From NCBI RefSeq assembly GCF_003346715.1, contig NZ_QQPQ01000001.1, forward strand, positions 235,353-299,352: DNA of 64,000 nt. Direction: 5' to 3'. Below are positions 31,619-40,702 of the stretch, piece after piece. The position numbers were made by a program, and so were the translations under genes. The notes under the pieces were generated by a model. That model ran no database searches and was not told the origin of the DNA. It saw nothing but the letters and a program-made list of their open reading frames with translations. Position 1 is the first letter of the stretch. Every line of letters starts with the position of its first letter. The DNA is from Oceanispirochaeta sp. M1 (GTDB taxonomy: Bacteria; Spirochaetota; Spirochaetia; DSM-2461).

Positions 31619-33589
31619 ATGGCCCGGAAAATAAAGGTTAGAACCCAATTGACGGTAGGTTTTATAGTACTGATCATAATTGCTGATATAGTCGGCTTGG
31701 TCGGTATTAATGGTATAAATAAGATAAACTATCAGAATGAGATCAATGCCCTGACAAATAGATGTCTGGTGGATACACAGGATGCTCTTGCAGGATCACT
31801 ACGTTATATCCTCTATAAAGATGAGAGCTATATGGCTCAGTCACTGGAAGAAGCTCAGAATGTGATCAATCAGGCAGGGCAGGCACAAAATATGATGCTC
31901 AGTGATAAAAATAAGATAAATATTCAAGATCTGATTAAAGATATGCTTGAGTATGAATCTCTCAATAATGATTTTCTACGAATACAAAACGAAATAGACA
32001 GTATCGCCTCTATTCGAGTGGTAGCCGCCGAATCGATCCTGTCTGAGGTAAAAAATCTAATATCCTCCTCCAAGGACAATCTGAATCACAGGCGATCGGC
32101 AAATATGATCCCCATAGACCCTGTGAACAATATATTTATGCTCCAGGAAATCAGAAATGCCACAAACAGGTTCAGTACCGAAGCATATAAATATCGGATA
32201 TCGACTGTGGCGGAAGATAAGATTGAGATTGCAAAATCCTGGGATGCCGAGAGTCTAAGTGTACTTAAATCACTAGAAAAAGCTCGGACTATATTTACTG
32301 ATCCCGATGCTGTCAGAGTATTGGAAGAGAGTCTTGATAATATCAATATCTACAGGACGAATGTTACTGAATACAGGGCGCTGGAGATAGAACAGCATGA
32401 CATTCAAATAAAGTTAAGAGAGACATCTCTTGCTGTTATGGCCAGCGGTCTGAAGGTCAGAGATGGTGTTTCCGAGGCAATTCTGGCAGTGACAAAAGCA
32501 AACAAATTACTGGCGATTCTTCTGTCTGTCATCGCAGCTGTTATTGGTATCTTCATTGCCGTTTTTCTGACAAGATCAATAACCCGGCAGCTTGGCGGTG
32601 AGCCCTATGAAATTGCCGAAGTGACAGACAGGATATCCAAGGGTGACCTTCGAATAGACTTTCCCGACAGGAAACTCATCGGGGTATATGCGTCAATGAA
32701 GGAGATGTCAGTTCAGCTTTCAAGTATCGTTGACAGCATAATATCGGCAGCAGATCAAGTTGCAATCGGCAGTCAGCAGATCTCATCATCCGCCCAGGAA
32801 ATTTCTTCGGGAACCAGTGAACAGGCTTCCAATATGGAAGAAGTCTCGGCTTCTATTGAGGAGCTGAGCTCAAACATACAGCAGAACACAGATAATTCTC
32901 AACAATCTAATTTAATGGCAAAAAAAGTATCTGATGATTCACAGGAAGGTAATGACGCCGTTAAAGATACAGTTGAGGCAATGAAAACTATTGCCGAAAA
33001 AATAATTGTTATTGAAGAGATTGCCCGAAGCACCAATATGCTTGCTCTTAATGCTGCGATTGAAGCCGCGAGAGCGGGTGAGGCAGGAAAGGGGTTTGCG
33101 GTTGTGGCTACAGAAGTCCGTAAATTGGCTGAGTCAAGTGGTGCTGCCGCCAAGGATATTACTGATATAACACAAAATAGTGTTCAAAGAGCCGTTGCAG
33201 CGCAGCAAAAAATAGAACAGATCGTACCTGCCATGAAAAAAACAGCCGAACTTATTGAAGAAATAACAATATCCAGTCAAGAACAGAATCATGGTGCAGA
33301 GCAGATCAGTTCAGCCATTGTTCAGCTTGATACTGTTGTTCAGCAGAATGCCACATCTTCAGAAGAGCTGGCATCAATGTCGGAAGAGCTGTATTCACAG
33401 GCATCATCAATGAAACAGATCATTTCTTTCTTTCGTGTAGAATCTAAGGAAATGACAAAGGAATCTCCTCACCTCGCCATCGAAAAAAGAGCGCCGGTTG
33501 AGAAACATATCAGAAAGGAAATCCCAATATCCCTAAGTGAAAATTTAAATACACAGGATCGGGGAACAGATGCGTTTGAAGAATTTTAG
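31619..33589 (+). CDS. Methyl-accepting chemotaxis protein
   Basis: Receptor of 656 residues: transmembrane helix about 10-32, a helical periplasmic domain of about 260 residues (four-helix-bundle type), a second transmembrane helix about 292-315, a HAMP region ([20 protein letters not shown]), then the long signalling coiled coil. The conserved hairpin tip reads [20 protein letters not shown] with [22 protein letters not shown] 5 nt before the ATG. The ligand is unknown. It is divergent from cheW. The QLGG sequence just after the membrane is common in receptors of this class. Confidence 0.93.
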   Translation: MARKIKVRTQLTVGFIVLIIIADIVGLVGINGINKINYQNEINALTNRCLVDTQDALAGSLRYILYKDESYMAQSLEEAQNVINQAGQAQNMMLSDKNKINIQDLIKDMLEYESLNNDFLRIQNEIDSIASIRVVAAESILSEVKNLISSSKDNLNHRRSANMIPIDPVNNIFMLQEIRNATNRFSTEAYKYRISTVAEDKIEIAKSWDAESLSVLKSLEKARTIFTDPDAVRVLEESLDNINIYRTNVTEYRALEIEQHDIQIKLRETSLAVMASGLKVRDGVSEAILAVTKANKLLAILLSVIAAVIGIFIAVFLTRSITRQLGGEPYEIAEVTDRISKGDLRIDFPDRKLIGVYASMKEMSVQLSSIVDSIISAADQVAIGSQQISSSAQEISSGTSEQASNMEEVSASIEELSSNIQQNTDNSQQSNLMAKKVSDDSQEGNDAVKDTVEAMKTIAEKIIVIEEIARSTNMLALNAAIEAARAGEAGKGFAVVATEVRKLAESSGAAAKDITDITQNSVQRAVAAQQKIEQIVPAMKKTAELIEEITISSQEQNHGAEQISSAIVQLDTVVQQNATSSEELASMSEELYSQASSMKQIISFFRVESKEMTKESPHLAIEKRAPVEKHIRKEIPISLSENLNTQDRGTDAFEEF

Positions 33590-33629
33590 TTTAATTTGAT
33601 ATAATTAAAAATAGAATATTTTTACTTCA

Positions 33630-33651
33630 GATGGATTATTTTATGATTAAT
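33630..33651. promoter_or_regulatory. 22-bp motif shared with 25845-25866
   Basis: GATGGATTAT-T-TTATGATTAAT, 20 of 22 identical to the copy upstream of the DUF5107 gene. Here it lies 54-75 bp upstream of the AraC gene at 33705, just before a TATAAT box at 33668. Confidence 0.3.
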
Positions 33652-33704
33652 GAATGATTGATCCATGCTATAATTGACCTGATACAGTTGTCAGGAATAG
33701 ATTA

Positions 33705-34646
33705 TTGAAATATATCAGGAAAGAAGACGGATTCAGAGATCAGGAATTATATGTGATTCCTCCGGATGTGACAGGCAGTAATTCCCTGTCCGTTTTGATT
33801 CGGAACCTGATAGTGACAGATGCAGGTTTTTTCCCCCGGGCTGCGGGGCATCAGAAAAACAGAAGCCGGGGTATAGAAGAAGGGATTCTTCTATACTGTC
33901 TGGAGGGGCAGGGTTTTATCCATATTGATCAGGATTCAACCCTTCTCATTGGACAAAAACAGGCTTGTTATATAAAACCTGGAGTTCCTCATATCTATGG
34001 TTCCTCTGACACACAGCCCTGGAGTCTGTACTGGATGCATATAAAAGGGGATCTTCTGGACTCCTATACCTCAATTCTTGATGGGCATAAGGGATTAATT
34101 CCCCTTAGCAGCAGAACAGTGGAACAGCTCAGTCAATTGTTCCAATACCTTCTTGAATCTATGAGTGATGGTTACTCACGGGAAACCATGCTGCAAAGCG
34201 GACAGCTTGCATGTAGTATTCTTACAACTCTTCTGTATGGCAACCGTGATTTTCACAGGGATATCAGTTCATTAAATCTGAGGCGAATCGATAAGATAAT
34301 ACAGAAAATGAGAAAATCTCTGGAAGAAAGACAAACTCTTTCTCTTGATGATATGGCTTCATTTCTGGGACTCTCTGTTCCTCATTTTTCAGATGTATTT
34401 AAAAAGGCGAAGGGATATTCTCCTATTGAATATTACAGCAGGATGAGGGTGCAGAAATCATGTCGTCTTCTGGAAATCTCAGATATGGATATACAGGAAG
34501 TGGCGTATCAAAGTGCCTATAAAGATCGATATTACTTTTCAAGGGTTTTTAAGAAAATAATGGGACTCTCTCCCACACAGTACAGAGAGAAGGTTAATCA
34601 ATCTATTTACAGAAATAATGAATCAGCAGCAGTAGAGGAGAAATAA
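33705..34646 (+). CDS. AraC-family transcriptional regulator
   Basis: A 313-residue AraC/XylS regulator. An N-terminal cupin-like domain (about 55-125; GQKQACYIKPGVPHIYG) is followed by a C-terminal double HTH (about 205-300; LSLDDMASFLGLSVPHFSDV, then VAYQSAYKDRYYFSRVFKK and LSPTQYRE). The start is a TTG at 33705 preceded by CAGGAAT; TATAAT at 33668-33673 would give a 25-nt leader. It is followed after 1 nt by the mutarotase-like gene, so the two form an operon and probably respond to a sugar. Confidence 0.85.
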   Translation: MKYIRKEDGFRDQELYVIPPDVTGSNSLSVLIRNLIVTDAGFFPRAAGHQKNRSRGIEEGILLYCLEGQGFIHIDQDSTLLIGQKQACYIKPGVPHIYGSSDTQPWSLYWMHIKGDLLDSYTSILDGHKGLIPLSSRTVEQLSQLFQYLLESMSDGYSRETMLQSGQLACSILTTLLYGNRDFHRDISSLNLRRIDKIIQKMRKSLEERQTLSLDDMASFLGLSVPHFSDVFKKAKGYSPIEYYSRMRVQKSCRLLEISDMDIQEVAYQSAYKDRYYFSRVFKKIMGLSPTQYREKVNQSIYRNNESAAVEEK

Positions 34647-34647
34647 A

Positions 34648-35550
34648 ATGATCATGAAGAAAATTAAACTTGAAAACGAGACTATCCAGGTTGTGATCAG
34701 TCCTTTCGGCGGAAAGATCCTCTCCATGTTCAATAAAAGAAATGGTAGTGAATGGTTGTTTCAATCCGAATCAGAGGATATCAAATTGGCATCTGATGGT
34801 TCATTTACAAAGGAAGTGGCCTTCGGCAGTGATGAGATGTTTCCAACCATTCTTCCAGAAACATCACGGCAGAAGAACGGCTCAGAAGTGGATTTACCTG
34901 ATCATGGAGAACTCTGGAGCCGTGAGTGGGATATTCTTTCACAGAGTGATGATTCTCTTGAGATGAGATTTGACGGGAAACTCCTGCCTTATCGTTTTGT
35001 CAGGAATACTCTACTGTCTGATGATTCAATTATCTGCCGTTATACTGTTATCAATCTGTCGGATACGGATTTTCCAGCCTTGTGGACTCCCCATCCCCTG
35101 TTCTCCTTTCTGCCCGAAACAGAAATTATCGTCCCCTGGGACTGCAGTTCCATCATACAGGCGGGTGACGGTGGAGAGCTGGGACCCTATCTCAGCAGAA
35201 CCGAATGGGGAATCGGGGGAGAGGTTCCCCATGCTGGTAAACTGCTGATGCCCGGTACATTGAAAGAGGGGAGTGCCTATAAATTCTACGGCAGTGATCC
35301 TGTTTCTGAGGGGAAAGTTGTTATCAGTGACAGCAGGGGGCAGATGACCATGTCTTATCCGGCCATAATTCTTCCCTGGCTTGGTTTCTGGATCAATAAG
35401 GGCGGGTTCGGAGGGCAGCATAATATTGCTCCTGAACCGGCGACCTCTCCCTTTGACAGTCCTTCACGTTCAGAAGATTTCGGTATTCCGGCACTCTGGA
35501 AGGCAGGAGAGATCAGGGAATGGGAACTCAGTTACAGTTTAAAAGTTTAA
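34648..35550 (+). CDS. Aldose 1-epimerase (mutarotase)-like protein
   Basis: Galactose-mutarotase-fold protein of 300 residues, predicted to interconvert sugar anomers. Seen features: VVISPFGGKILSMFNKRNG at the N-terminus, SDEMFPTILP, LPDHGELWSREW (the His of the PDHG region), a WTPHPLFSF segment carrying the second conserved His, and a late IAPEPAT where the catalytic Glu is expected. It is cotranscribed with the AraC gene and convergent with a URO-D gene. The exact sugar is unknown; nearby AraFGH-type transport suggests arabinose, galactose or a derivative. Confidence 0.75.
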   Translation: MIMKKIKLENETIQVVISPFGGKILSMFNKRNGSEWLFQSESEDIKLASDGSFTKEVAFGSDEMFPTILPETSRQKNGSEVDLPDHGELWSREWDILSQSDDSLEMRFDGKLLPYRFVRNTLLSDDSIICRYTVINLSDTDFPALWTPHPLFSFLPETEIIVPWDCSSIIQAGDGGELGPYLSRTEWGIGGEVPHAGKLLMPGTLKEGSAYKFYGSDPVSEGKVVISDSRGQMTMSYPAIILPWLGFWINKGGFGGQHNIAPEPATSPFDSPSRSEDFGIPALWKAGEIREWELSYSLKV

Positions 35551-35598
35551 ATACTTAATTCTAAGGCTGAAAATAATGAAATAAGACTCCGGATATTT

Positions 35599-36768
35599 TT
35601 AGAGAGCATGGTCTTTTCTGAATTCTCTTTTTCCTGATATTTTATTTCTTCTCCCTCTGATACGATCCACATCGATCGGGTAGCTTCCATATTCATGAAC
35701 CGTGTTGTACATGGTTTCAATATTCAGCAGTGGAATCATCTCATGGACCTCACTGGAGGAGCCGATAAATATTTTCCTGTCGACTCCAATCTTTTCGATC
35801 AGTTCCAGAGTTTCATCTTCCACATCAAAGGCATTCCCGAAGGGAAGGGTCTCCTCGCAGCAGACATTTCCGAAAAGATACTTATCGGGCCAGGCCTGAT
35901 GTATTTCAAATATATCATTGCATCCACAACGCTCGATGGGATTCAGACCATCTGCGTTAAATTTTGCTTTTCCCAGGATGAGATCAAGGAGAGGACCATA
36001 GCGTCCGTCTGTATGAAACAGAAAAGAACCATCCCGGCTTCTCACCGGTTCGGCAATGGAACGCCAGCGTTCCAGACAGAGCTCTTCAATCATAACAGGT
36101 GAGAAGATTGGCCCTGTGGAGCCTGCAATATCTTCCCCCATAAATTGAAGTGGTACCGTATCATTCTCGCTGTAGACTTTGGCTATGGCTCTGGAATAGG
36201 CTGTAGTACAGTCCATAATATGATTTATCAGTTCAGGGGCGTCATAGAGGACCAGTGAGAACAGCTCCAGATCCACATAGGTATAGGCATCACACAACGG
36301 GCCTTCTACTCCGCCAATCAAAACTCTGTCATAGGAATTGAACAGATTTGTGGCCCTCTTGATGAAAGGATCATACCATTCCCGGATATCTTCAAACTTG
36401 GGGATAGAGGGCATGTTTTTTTCAAGCCCGGCAAGATCGTCGAAGGGGCGTTCAGAAATCCAGGCCGTATCGCCTCCCTGTTCCACGCTCCAGTGGGAGG
36501 GATCTACTCCCATAAAGCGAATCCAGTTATCAACCTTGTGGCGCATCCAGTGTTCAACAGGATCATGGGTTCCCCTGGTAATATCCAGTCCTATTCCCTT
36601 AAAAGCTTTAACATTGATTTCCATAAGTTCTTCAGAGCTGTAGCTTTTATCTTCCTTATAGCCTCCATAGACTTTTAGAACTTCTGTATTGTCTAATAGG
36701 TCATAGGTCATGATTCTGTCGGTTTCCTGCCCCTGGAGGGACAGGCTGAGTCTGTTGAGATTATTCAT
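35599..36768 (-). CDS. URO-D superfamily protein
   Basis: Second URO-D-fold protein of the window (389 residues). It has NRLSLSLQGQETDRI at the N-terminus, a VEGPLCDAYTYVD segment, FMGEDIAGSTGPIFSP and LFHTDGRYGPLLDLILG, where the zinc-type HxC of methyltransferase members is replaced by HTD. This argues against a cobamide methyltransferase of the MtaA kind and HemE motifs are also absent. AGGAG precedes the ATG. It lies 81 bp downstream of araH, beyond a terminator, and may be read through at a lower level. Function unknown; context is sugar transport. Confidence 0.72.
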   Translation of the reverse strand: MNNLNRLSLSLQGQETDRIMTYDLLDNTEVLKVYGGYKEDKSYSSEELMEINVKAFKGIGLDITRGTHDPVEHWMRHKVDNWIRFMGVDPSHWSVEQGGDTAWISERPFDDLAGLEKNMPSIPKFEDIREWYDPFIKRATNLFNSYDRVLIGGVEGPLCDAYTYVDLELFSLVLYDAPELINHIMDCTTAYSRAIAKVYSENDTVPLQFMGEDIAGSTGPIFSPVMIEELCLERWRSIAEPVRSRDGSFLFHTDGRYGPLLDLILGKAKFNADGLNPIERCGCNDIFEIHQAWPDKYLFGNVCCEETLPFGNAFDVEDETLELIEKIGVDRKIFIGSSSEVHEMIPLLNIETMYNTVHEYGSYPIDVDRIRGRRNKISGKREFRKDHAL

Positions 36769-36801
36769 TGAATCTACACTCCTGTATGTATCACTATGTT
36801 C

Positions 36802-36827
36802 AAAAAAAGCCGGGTGTTAACCCGGCT
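36802..36827 (-). terminator. Rho-independent terminator of araFGH
   Basis: AGCCGGGT-GTTA-ACCCGGCT followed on the minus strand by seven T residues (36801-36808 region). It lies just after the araH stop and before the URO-D gene on the same strand. Confidence 0.85.
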
Positions 36828-36849
36828 CTAATTTCAAATCACATCATTA

Positions 36850-37830
36850 TCAGTTTTTTGAATTGGACTGTTTGAATCTGTCTATGAGTACGGCAATAAG
36901 GAGGATTAGACCCCTGACTACATACTGATAGAAGGTGGGTATACTCATCAGGTTCATTGAGTTCTGAACCGTACCCATAATCAGTACACCTACTATGGCA
37001 CCCTGAATAGGAGCGACACCACCTGAGAGTGATACACCACCCAGGACACAGGCGGAAATTACATCCAGAGAGAATCCTATAGATGTGTTTGGCTGTCCGC
37101 TTGTCATTCTTGATGCCAGAACGACTCCCGCAAATCCGGCCATCATTCCCTGAATGGTAAAAATCATGATTTTTATCTTGTTTACAGCAACACCCGCAAG
37201 ACGTGTTGCTTCCATATTGCCTCCCATGGCCAGAGTATTTTTACCATAGGATGTATTGTTCAGAAGAACACCGAATACGACAAAACAGATGATTGTTATC
37301 CAGATCGGATTGGGCAGTCCCAGGAATTGGCCGTTCCCCAGAGCAAAAAAGCGCATATCAGAGATACCTACTGCACTTCCTCCCGAGACGATAAAGGCCA
37401 TACCACGCACAATTTGAGCCATTGCCAGGGTCGTTATCAATGCATTTATGCCGGCTTTGGCAATGATTGTTCCATTGAGCAGTCCGATAAGGCCGCCCCC
37501 GAGAACTCCTGCCAGAACACCGGCAAAAATACTGCCTGTAGCATTGATTACAACAGCGGCTGTAACACCTGAGAAGGCAACAATATTTTCAACAGAGAGG
37601 TCAAAGTCTCCGGATGCCAGACAGAAAAGCATTGTACAGGCAACCATTCCAACCATAGAGACTGAAAGGCCCAGACCGATCATATTTCTCCATGTGAAGA
37701 AATAGGGTACAAATATTGACAGTGCAATAAATAGAAGAATGAAGATGACCAGCATTCCTGAGTTTTCCCACAGATTCCGGATCATTTTAAGAGCGTGTTG
37801 TTCCGGCTTCATGGCTTTTGTATTTTCCAT
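36850..37830 (-). CDS. araH: Sugar ABC transporter permease, AraH/RbsC type
   Basis: Inner-membrane permease of a carbohydrate-uptake (CUT2) transporter, 326 residues with about eight to ten hydrophobic segments. Recognisable motifs: FDLSVENIVAFSGVTAA, the GLLNGTIIAKAGINALITTL coupling region, and VLGGVSLSGGVAPIQGAIVG near the C-terminus. It follows araG by 17 bp and ends before a strong terminator. Identity as AraH rather than RbsC or XylH rests on the AraF-like binding protein at the head of the operon. Confidence 0.85.
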   Translation of the reverse strand: MENTKAMKPEQHALKMIRNLWENSGMLVIFILLFIALSIFVPYFFTWRNMIGLGLSVSMVGMVACTMLFCLASGDFDLSVENIVAFSGVTAAVVINATGSIFAGVLAGVLGGGLIGLLNGTIIAKAGINALITTLAMAQIVRGMAFIVSGGSAVGISDMRFFALGNGQFLGLPNPIWITIICFVVFGVLLNNTSYGKNTLAMGGNMEATRLAGVAVNKIKIMIFTIQGMMAGFAGVVLASRMTSGQPNTSIGFSLDVISACVLGGVSLSGGVAPIQGAIVGVLIMGTVQNSMNLMSIPTFYQYVVRGLILLIAVLIDRFKQSNSKN

Positions 37831-37847
37831 AGTTTCCTCTTCCTTTT

Positions 37848-39350
37848 TTATTCCTCTGCCTTATCCGGCAGAGCCTTGCTGAGAATCTTCTCTTCTGAGA
37901 ATTCATCTCTTTCAAATGATGTCACAAGTTCTCCGTCCCTCATAACTATGAGTCTGTCGGATACTCCCATAACTTCAGGCAGATCACTGGAAACACATAT
38001 TATGGATTTCCCCTCTTCAGTAAGCTGGTACATCAGTTGATAAATCTCGTTTTTTGTTCCAACATCAATCCCTCTTGTGGGTTCATCCATAATCAGGATT
38101 TTTACATCTTCCGCCAGCCAGCGTGCCAGAATAACCTTCTGCTGATTTCCACCTGAGAGGCTGCCCACATCTTTCTCTCTGTTTGGAGTCTTTATCTGTA
38201 GTTTATTGATAAATGAATCAGTTGTTTCTCTCTCTTTTTTCTTATCAAGAAAGAACCCTGCCTTCATGCTGTGACGGCGTACAGAAATGTTTATATTTTC
38301 ATTAACCGATCTGATAGGGATGATACCATCATCCTTTCGGTCTTCAGGACAGAAGAACATTCCTCTCTCTATGGCAGCCTTGGGCGAATTAACTTTTACC
38401 TGCTCATTCTCCAGATAAAAGGTCCCGCTGCTATGTTTTTCAGCACCATAGAGCAGTCTCATAAGTTCTGAACGACCGGCTCCCACAAGACCGAAAAATC
38501 CAAGGATCTCACCTTTTTTGAGTGAGAAACTGGCCGGTTTTGATATTCCGGGACCCATAATGTCATTCACTTCAAGTATAGTTTCGCCCTGTTCTCTACT
38601 TCTATAGCTGTATACATCTTTGATATCCCGGCCGACCATGCGGCTTACCAGAATATCATGATTCACTTTGCTCATATCTGTGAATGTTTCAATTTTCTTA
38701 CCATCTCTGAATACGGTTACAGTGGAACAGATCTTAAAAATCTCTTCCATTCTGTGAGACACATAGATGATTGCTTTTCCTGCTTTTTGAAGATTTCTGA
38801 TAATTTCAAACAGTCTGATTGTCTCTTTATCAGATAAGGAACTTGTAGGTTCATCAAAGGCGATAATATCCGCATTGTGCAGAAGAGCCTTGGCAATTTC
38901 TATCATCTGTCTCTGTCCGATGGACAGGTTTTTGATTTTTTGATCAGGGTTTATTTCTTCCAGTATATAGCTGAGCTCTTTACCGGCGATTTCTTTCATT
39001 TTTTTAAAGTCGATGAATCCGCTTTTCTTCCGTGGGAAATGTCCCAGAAGAAGATTTTCGGCAACAGTCATTTCAGGGACCAGATTCAGTTCCTGATATA
39101 TAATGGCAACTCCCGCATCAAGGGCATCTTTTGTTCCCTGAAAATCCATGGCCTGGCTGTTTATATAGACTGATCCTTCACTGGGAAAGTAGGCACCGCT
39201 CAGGATTTTAAGGAGAGTAGATTTTCCAGCTCCATTTTCACCAATCAGCCCGTGAACTTCACCAGACTGAACAGAGAATGAAACATCGTCCAGAGCCTTG
39301 ACTCCGGGAAACTGTTTTGAAACAGATTTGAATTCTAAATATGCTGTCAT
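37848..39350 (-). CDS. araG: Sugar ABC transporter ATPase, AraG/RbsA type
   Basis: Two fused ATP-binding cassettes (500 residues). The first has Walker A GENGAGKST (38-46), signature LSIGQRQ, Walker B IIAFDEPTSSL and the switch His in IIYVSHRMEEI. The second has the reduced Walker A typical of CUT2 proteins (GLVGAGRSE), signature SLSGGNQQ and LIMDEPTRGIDVG. Together with araF and araH it imports a monosaccharide. It is the natural comparison for the ATPase domain of the kinase at 42052, whose first 250 residues follow this protein through to the interdomain linker. Confidence 0.93.
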   Translation of the reverse strand: MTAYLEFKSVSKQFPGVKALDDVSFSVQSGEVHGLIGENGAGKSTLLKILSGAYFPSEGSVYINSQAMDFQGTKDALDAGVAIIYQELNLVPEMTVAENLLLGHFPRKKSGFIDFKKMKEIAGKELSYILEEINPDQKIKNLSIGQRQMIEIAKALLHNADIIAFDEPTSSLSDKETIRLFEIIRNLQKAGKAIIYVSHRMEEIFKICSTVTVFRDGKKIETFTDMSKVNHDILVSRMVGRDIKDVYSYRSREQGETILEVNDIMGPGISKPASFSLKKGEILGFFGLVGAGRSELMRLLYGAEKHSSGTFYLENEQVKVNSPKAAIERGMFFCPEDRKDDGIIPIRSVNENINISVRRHSMKAGFFLDKKKERETTDSFINKLQIKTPNREKDVGSLSGGNQQKVILARWLAEDVKILIMDEPTRGIDVGTKNEIYQLMYQLTEEGKSIICVSSDLPEVMGVSDRLIVMRDGELVTSFERDEFSEEKILSKALPDKAEE

Positions 39351-39377
39351 TTCTTTTCTCTTTTTTTGTATTAAAAG

Positions 39378-39406
39378 CCTCCCCCCACATTGTCTGTGGA
39401 AGGAGG
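39378..39406 (-). terminator. araF-araG intercistronic attenuator hairpin
   Basis: On the minus strand CCTCCTTCCACA pairs with TGTGGGGGGAGG (two G-T pairs) around a 5-nt loop, followed by CTTTTA. Placed between binding-protein and ATPase genes, it should favour excess AraF over AraGH. Confidence 0.75.
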
Positions 39407-39426
39407 TTTTTTATATCAGATTAGAA

Positions 39427-40428
39427 TTAATCCAGTCCGTTTTCTTTTAGTTTTGCCTTGTAATTATCTCTGTCCATCATGACTGCTGTTGTCCATGTTG
39501 TTGCAGGAGGAGTTGTTCCCTCTGTAATCCATTTGTAAACCAATTCTGATGTTTCATAACCATGTCTTTTAGGACTGATCAGAGCAGTTGCGTAAAAACC
39601 TGTAACTTCAGATTTTGCAAATTCCGCAGTAGCTGTTCCAGAACCGCCTATACCAACTGCACAGATGTCTTCTGCTGCAAATCCGTTACCTTCACAGGCT
39701 CTTGTTCCACCCATTCCAGCTTCGTCATTCAGTCCACCGATCAACCAATGTTTGATCTGGGGATTCTTTGTGATTGTGATACTTGCAGCGTTGAATCCAC
39801 CTTCAGTATCTGTTGTCTTTTCGGGAGATTCGTAGATATTAGCTTCATCAAAACCTTTTTCGATAAGAGCATCAGTCATACCAGTTGTTCTATCTACTGC
39901 AGTGGGAAGCTCGTTAAAGCTGATTCTGAGAAAACCAGTGTCTTCCTGTTTCCAGCCTCTGGCATCCATCTGACCTTTAAGAGTATATCCTACCTGTTTA
40001 CCAATTTCGTATGCAGAAATTCCCATATGAGGTACTTCTTCCATGGGAGATCCGTCAGCACCGACAAGGCGGTCATCAACTGTCATCACCTTAAGACCGT
40101 TGGCTTTTGCTTTTGCCATAATAGCGGGTCCCAGTTTTACATCGGGGGTACAGATTACAAATCCCTGAGCTCCCTGAGCTGCGATGTTGTCGATTGCAGA
40201 AAGAACTTTCTCTCCATCGGGTGTTCCGATTTCCAGAACCTTAAATCCGTATTTTGCGGCAGCTTCCTGGGCAAATTTCCACTCATTCTGAAACCAGGGT
40301 TCTTCGGGCATTTTCACCAGAAAACCGATTTTCACTTCATCCGATCCAGCTTCCTGAGCACCGTTCGCAAATGCAAATCCGCTTAGAAAAACTGTAAGAC
40401 ACAGGGCTGCAATTAAGCCTTTTTTCAT
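39427..40428 (-). CDS. araF: Periplasmic sugar-binding protein, AraF-like
   Basis: Binding protein of 333 residues with a signal peptide (about residues 1-21, ending FAFA, then NGAQEAGS). The mature part closely follows E. coli AraF as I remember it: GFLVKMPEEPWFQNEWKFAQ, PDGEKVLSAIDNIAAQGAQG, FVICTPDVKLG and IKHWLIGGLNDEAG. L-arabinose, with D-galactose or D-fucose as alternatives, is therefore the likely ligand. AGGAG lies 7-11 nt before the ATG. Transcription should come from the sigma-54 promoter at 40464-40480. The antisense open frame across this gene is a compositional shadow. Confidence 0.9.
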   Translation of the reverse strand: MKKGLIAALCLTVFLSGFAFANGAQEAGSDEVKIGFLVKMPEEPWFQNEWKFAQEAAAKYGFKVLEIGTPDGEKVLSAIDNIAAQGAQGFVICTPDVKLGPAIMAKAKANGLKVMTVDDRLVGADGSPMEEVPHMGISAYEIGKQVGYTLKGQMDARGWKQEDTGFLRISFNELPTAVDRTTGMTDALIEKGFDEANIYESPEKTTDTEGGFNAASITITKNPQIKHWLIGGLNDEAGMGGTRACEGNGFAAEDICAVGIGGSGTATAEFAKSEVTGFYATALISPKRHGYETSELVYKWITEGTTPPATTWTTAVMMDRDNYKAKLKENGLD

Positions 40429-40463
40429 AATAGAAACTCCTCTTAAGTATTTACCACTGCTTA

Positions 40464-40480
40464 CACAAAATGCGTGCCAA
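40464..40480 (-). promoter_or_regulatory. Sigma-54 promoter of araFGH
   Basis: On the minus strand TTGGCACG-CATT-TTGTG: a perfect -24 element (YTGGCACG), the correct 4-nt spacer and a -12 element of TTGTG against TTGCW. It lies 36 nt upstream of the araF ATG. A sigma-54 activator is encoded divergently, which makes the match more credible. The -24 element overlaps the TGCGTGCCAATG motif that recurs at 45050. Confidence 0.75.
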
Positions 40481-40568
40481 TGTAACTTTCATGAACATAG
40501 TTTTACTTTAATTCGTTGTAATAGATAAAATTATACAAATATTCAGAAAATATTACAAAAGTGGAAAA

Positions 40569-40629
40569 TGGGAAAGATATGGGAAAATACTACACACATT
40601 TCCCAGTGAAGTGGGAAAATATGTTCCCA
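40569..40629. promoter_or_regulatory. Cluster of TGGGAAA half-sites, candidate activator sites
   Basis: TGGGAAA occurs at 40569, 40580 and 40612 on the plus strand, and inverted as TTTCCCA at 40599 and TTCCCA at 40624. TTTCCCA-N6-TGGGAAA (40599-40618) and AAGTGGGAA-N6-TTCCCACTT (40609-40632) are perfect inverted repeats. The cluster is about 115-180 bp upstream of the predicted araF transcription start, the normal place for a sigma-54 enhancer. Confidence 0.65.
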
Positions 40630-40665
40630 CTTCCATCCTTCTGTTTATGATATTGTCTTTTTATC

Positions 40666-40695
40666 TTGTAATATTCTATACATACCCTGTACTAT
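40666..40695 (+). promoter_or_regulatory. Candidate promoter of the NtrC-type regulator gene
   Basis: TTGTAA, 18 nt, TACTAT, ending 8 nt before the ATG at 40703. No Shine-Dalgarno is seen. The boxes are weak, so this is supported mainly by its geometry. Confidence 0.35.
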
Positions 40696-40702
40696 CGAAT
40701 AT

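Noticed and set aside
39562..40386. Long plus-strand open frame (274 codons) antisense to araF
   Set aside because: Cys/Ser/Phe-rich translation without any domain, while the opposite strand is a clear AraF homologue.
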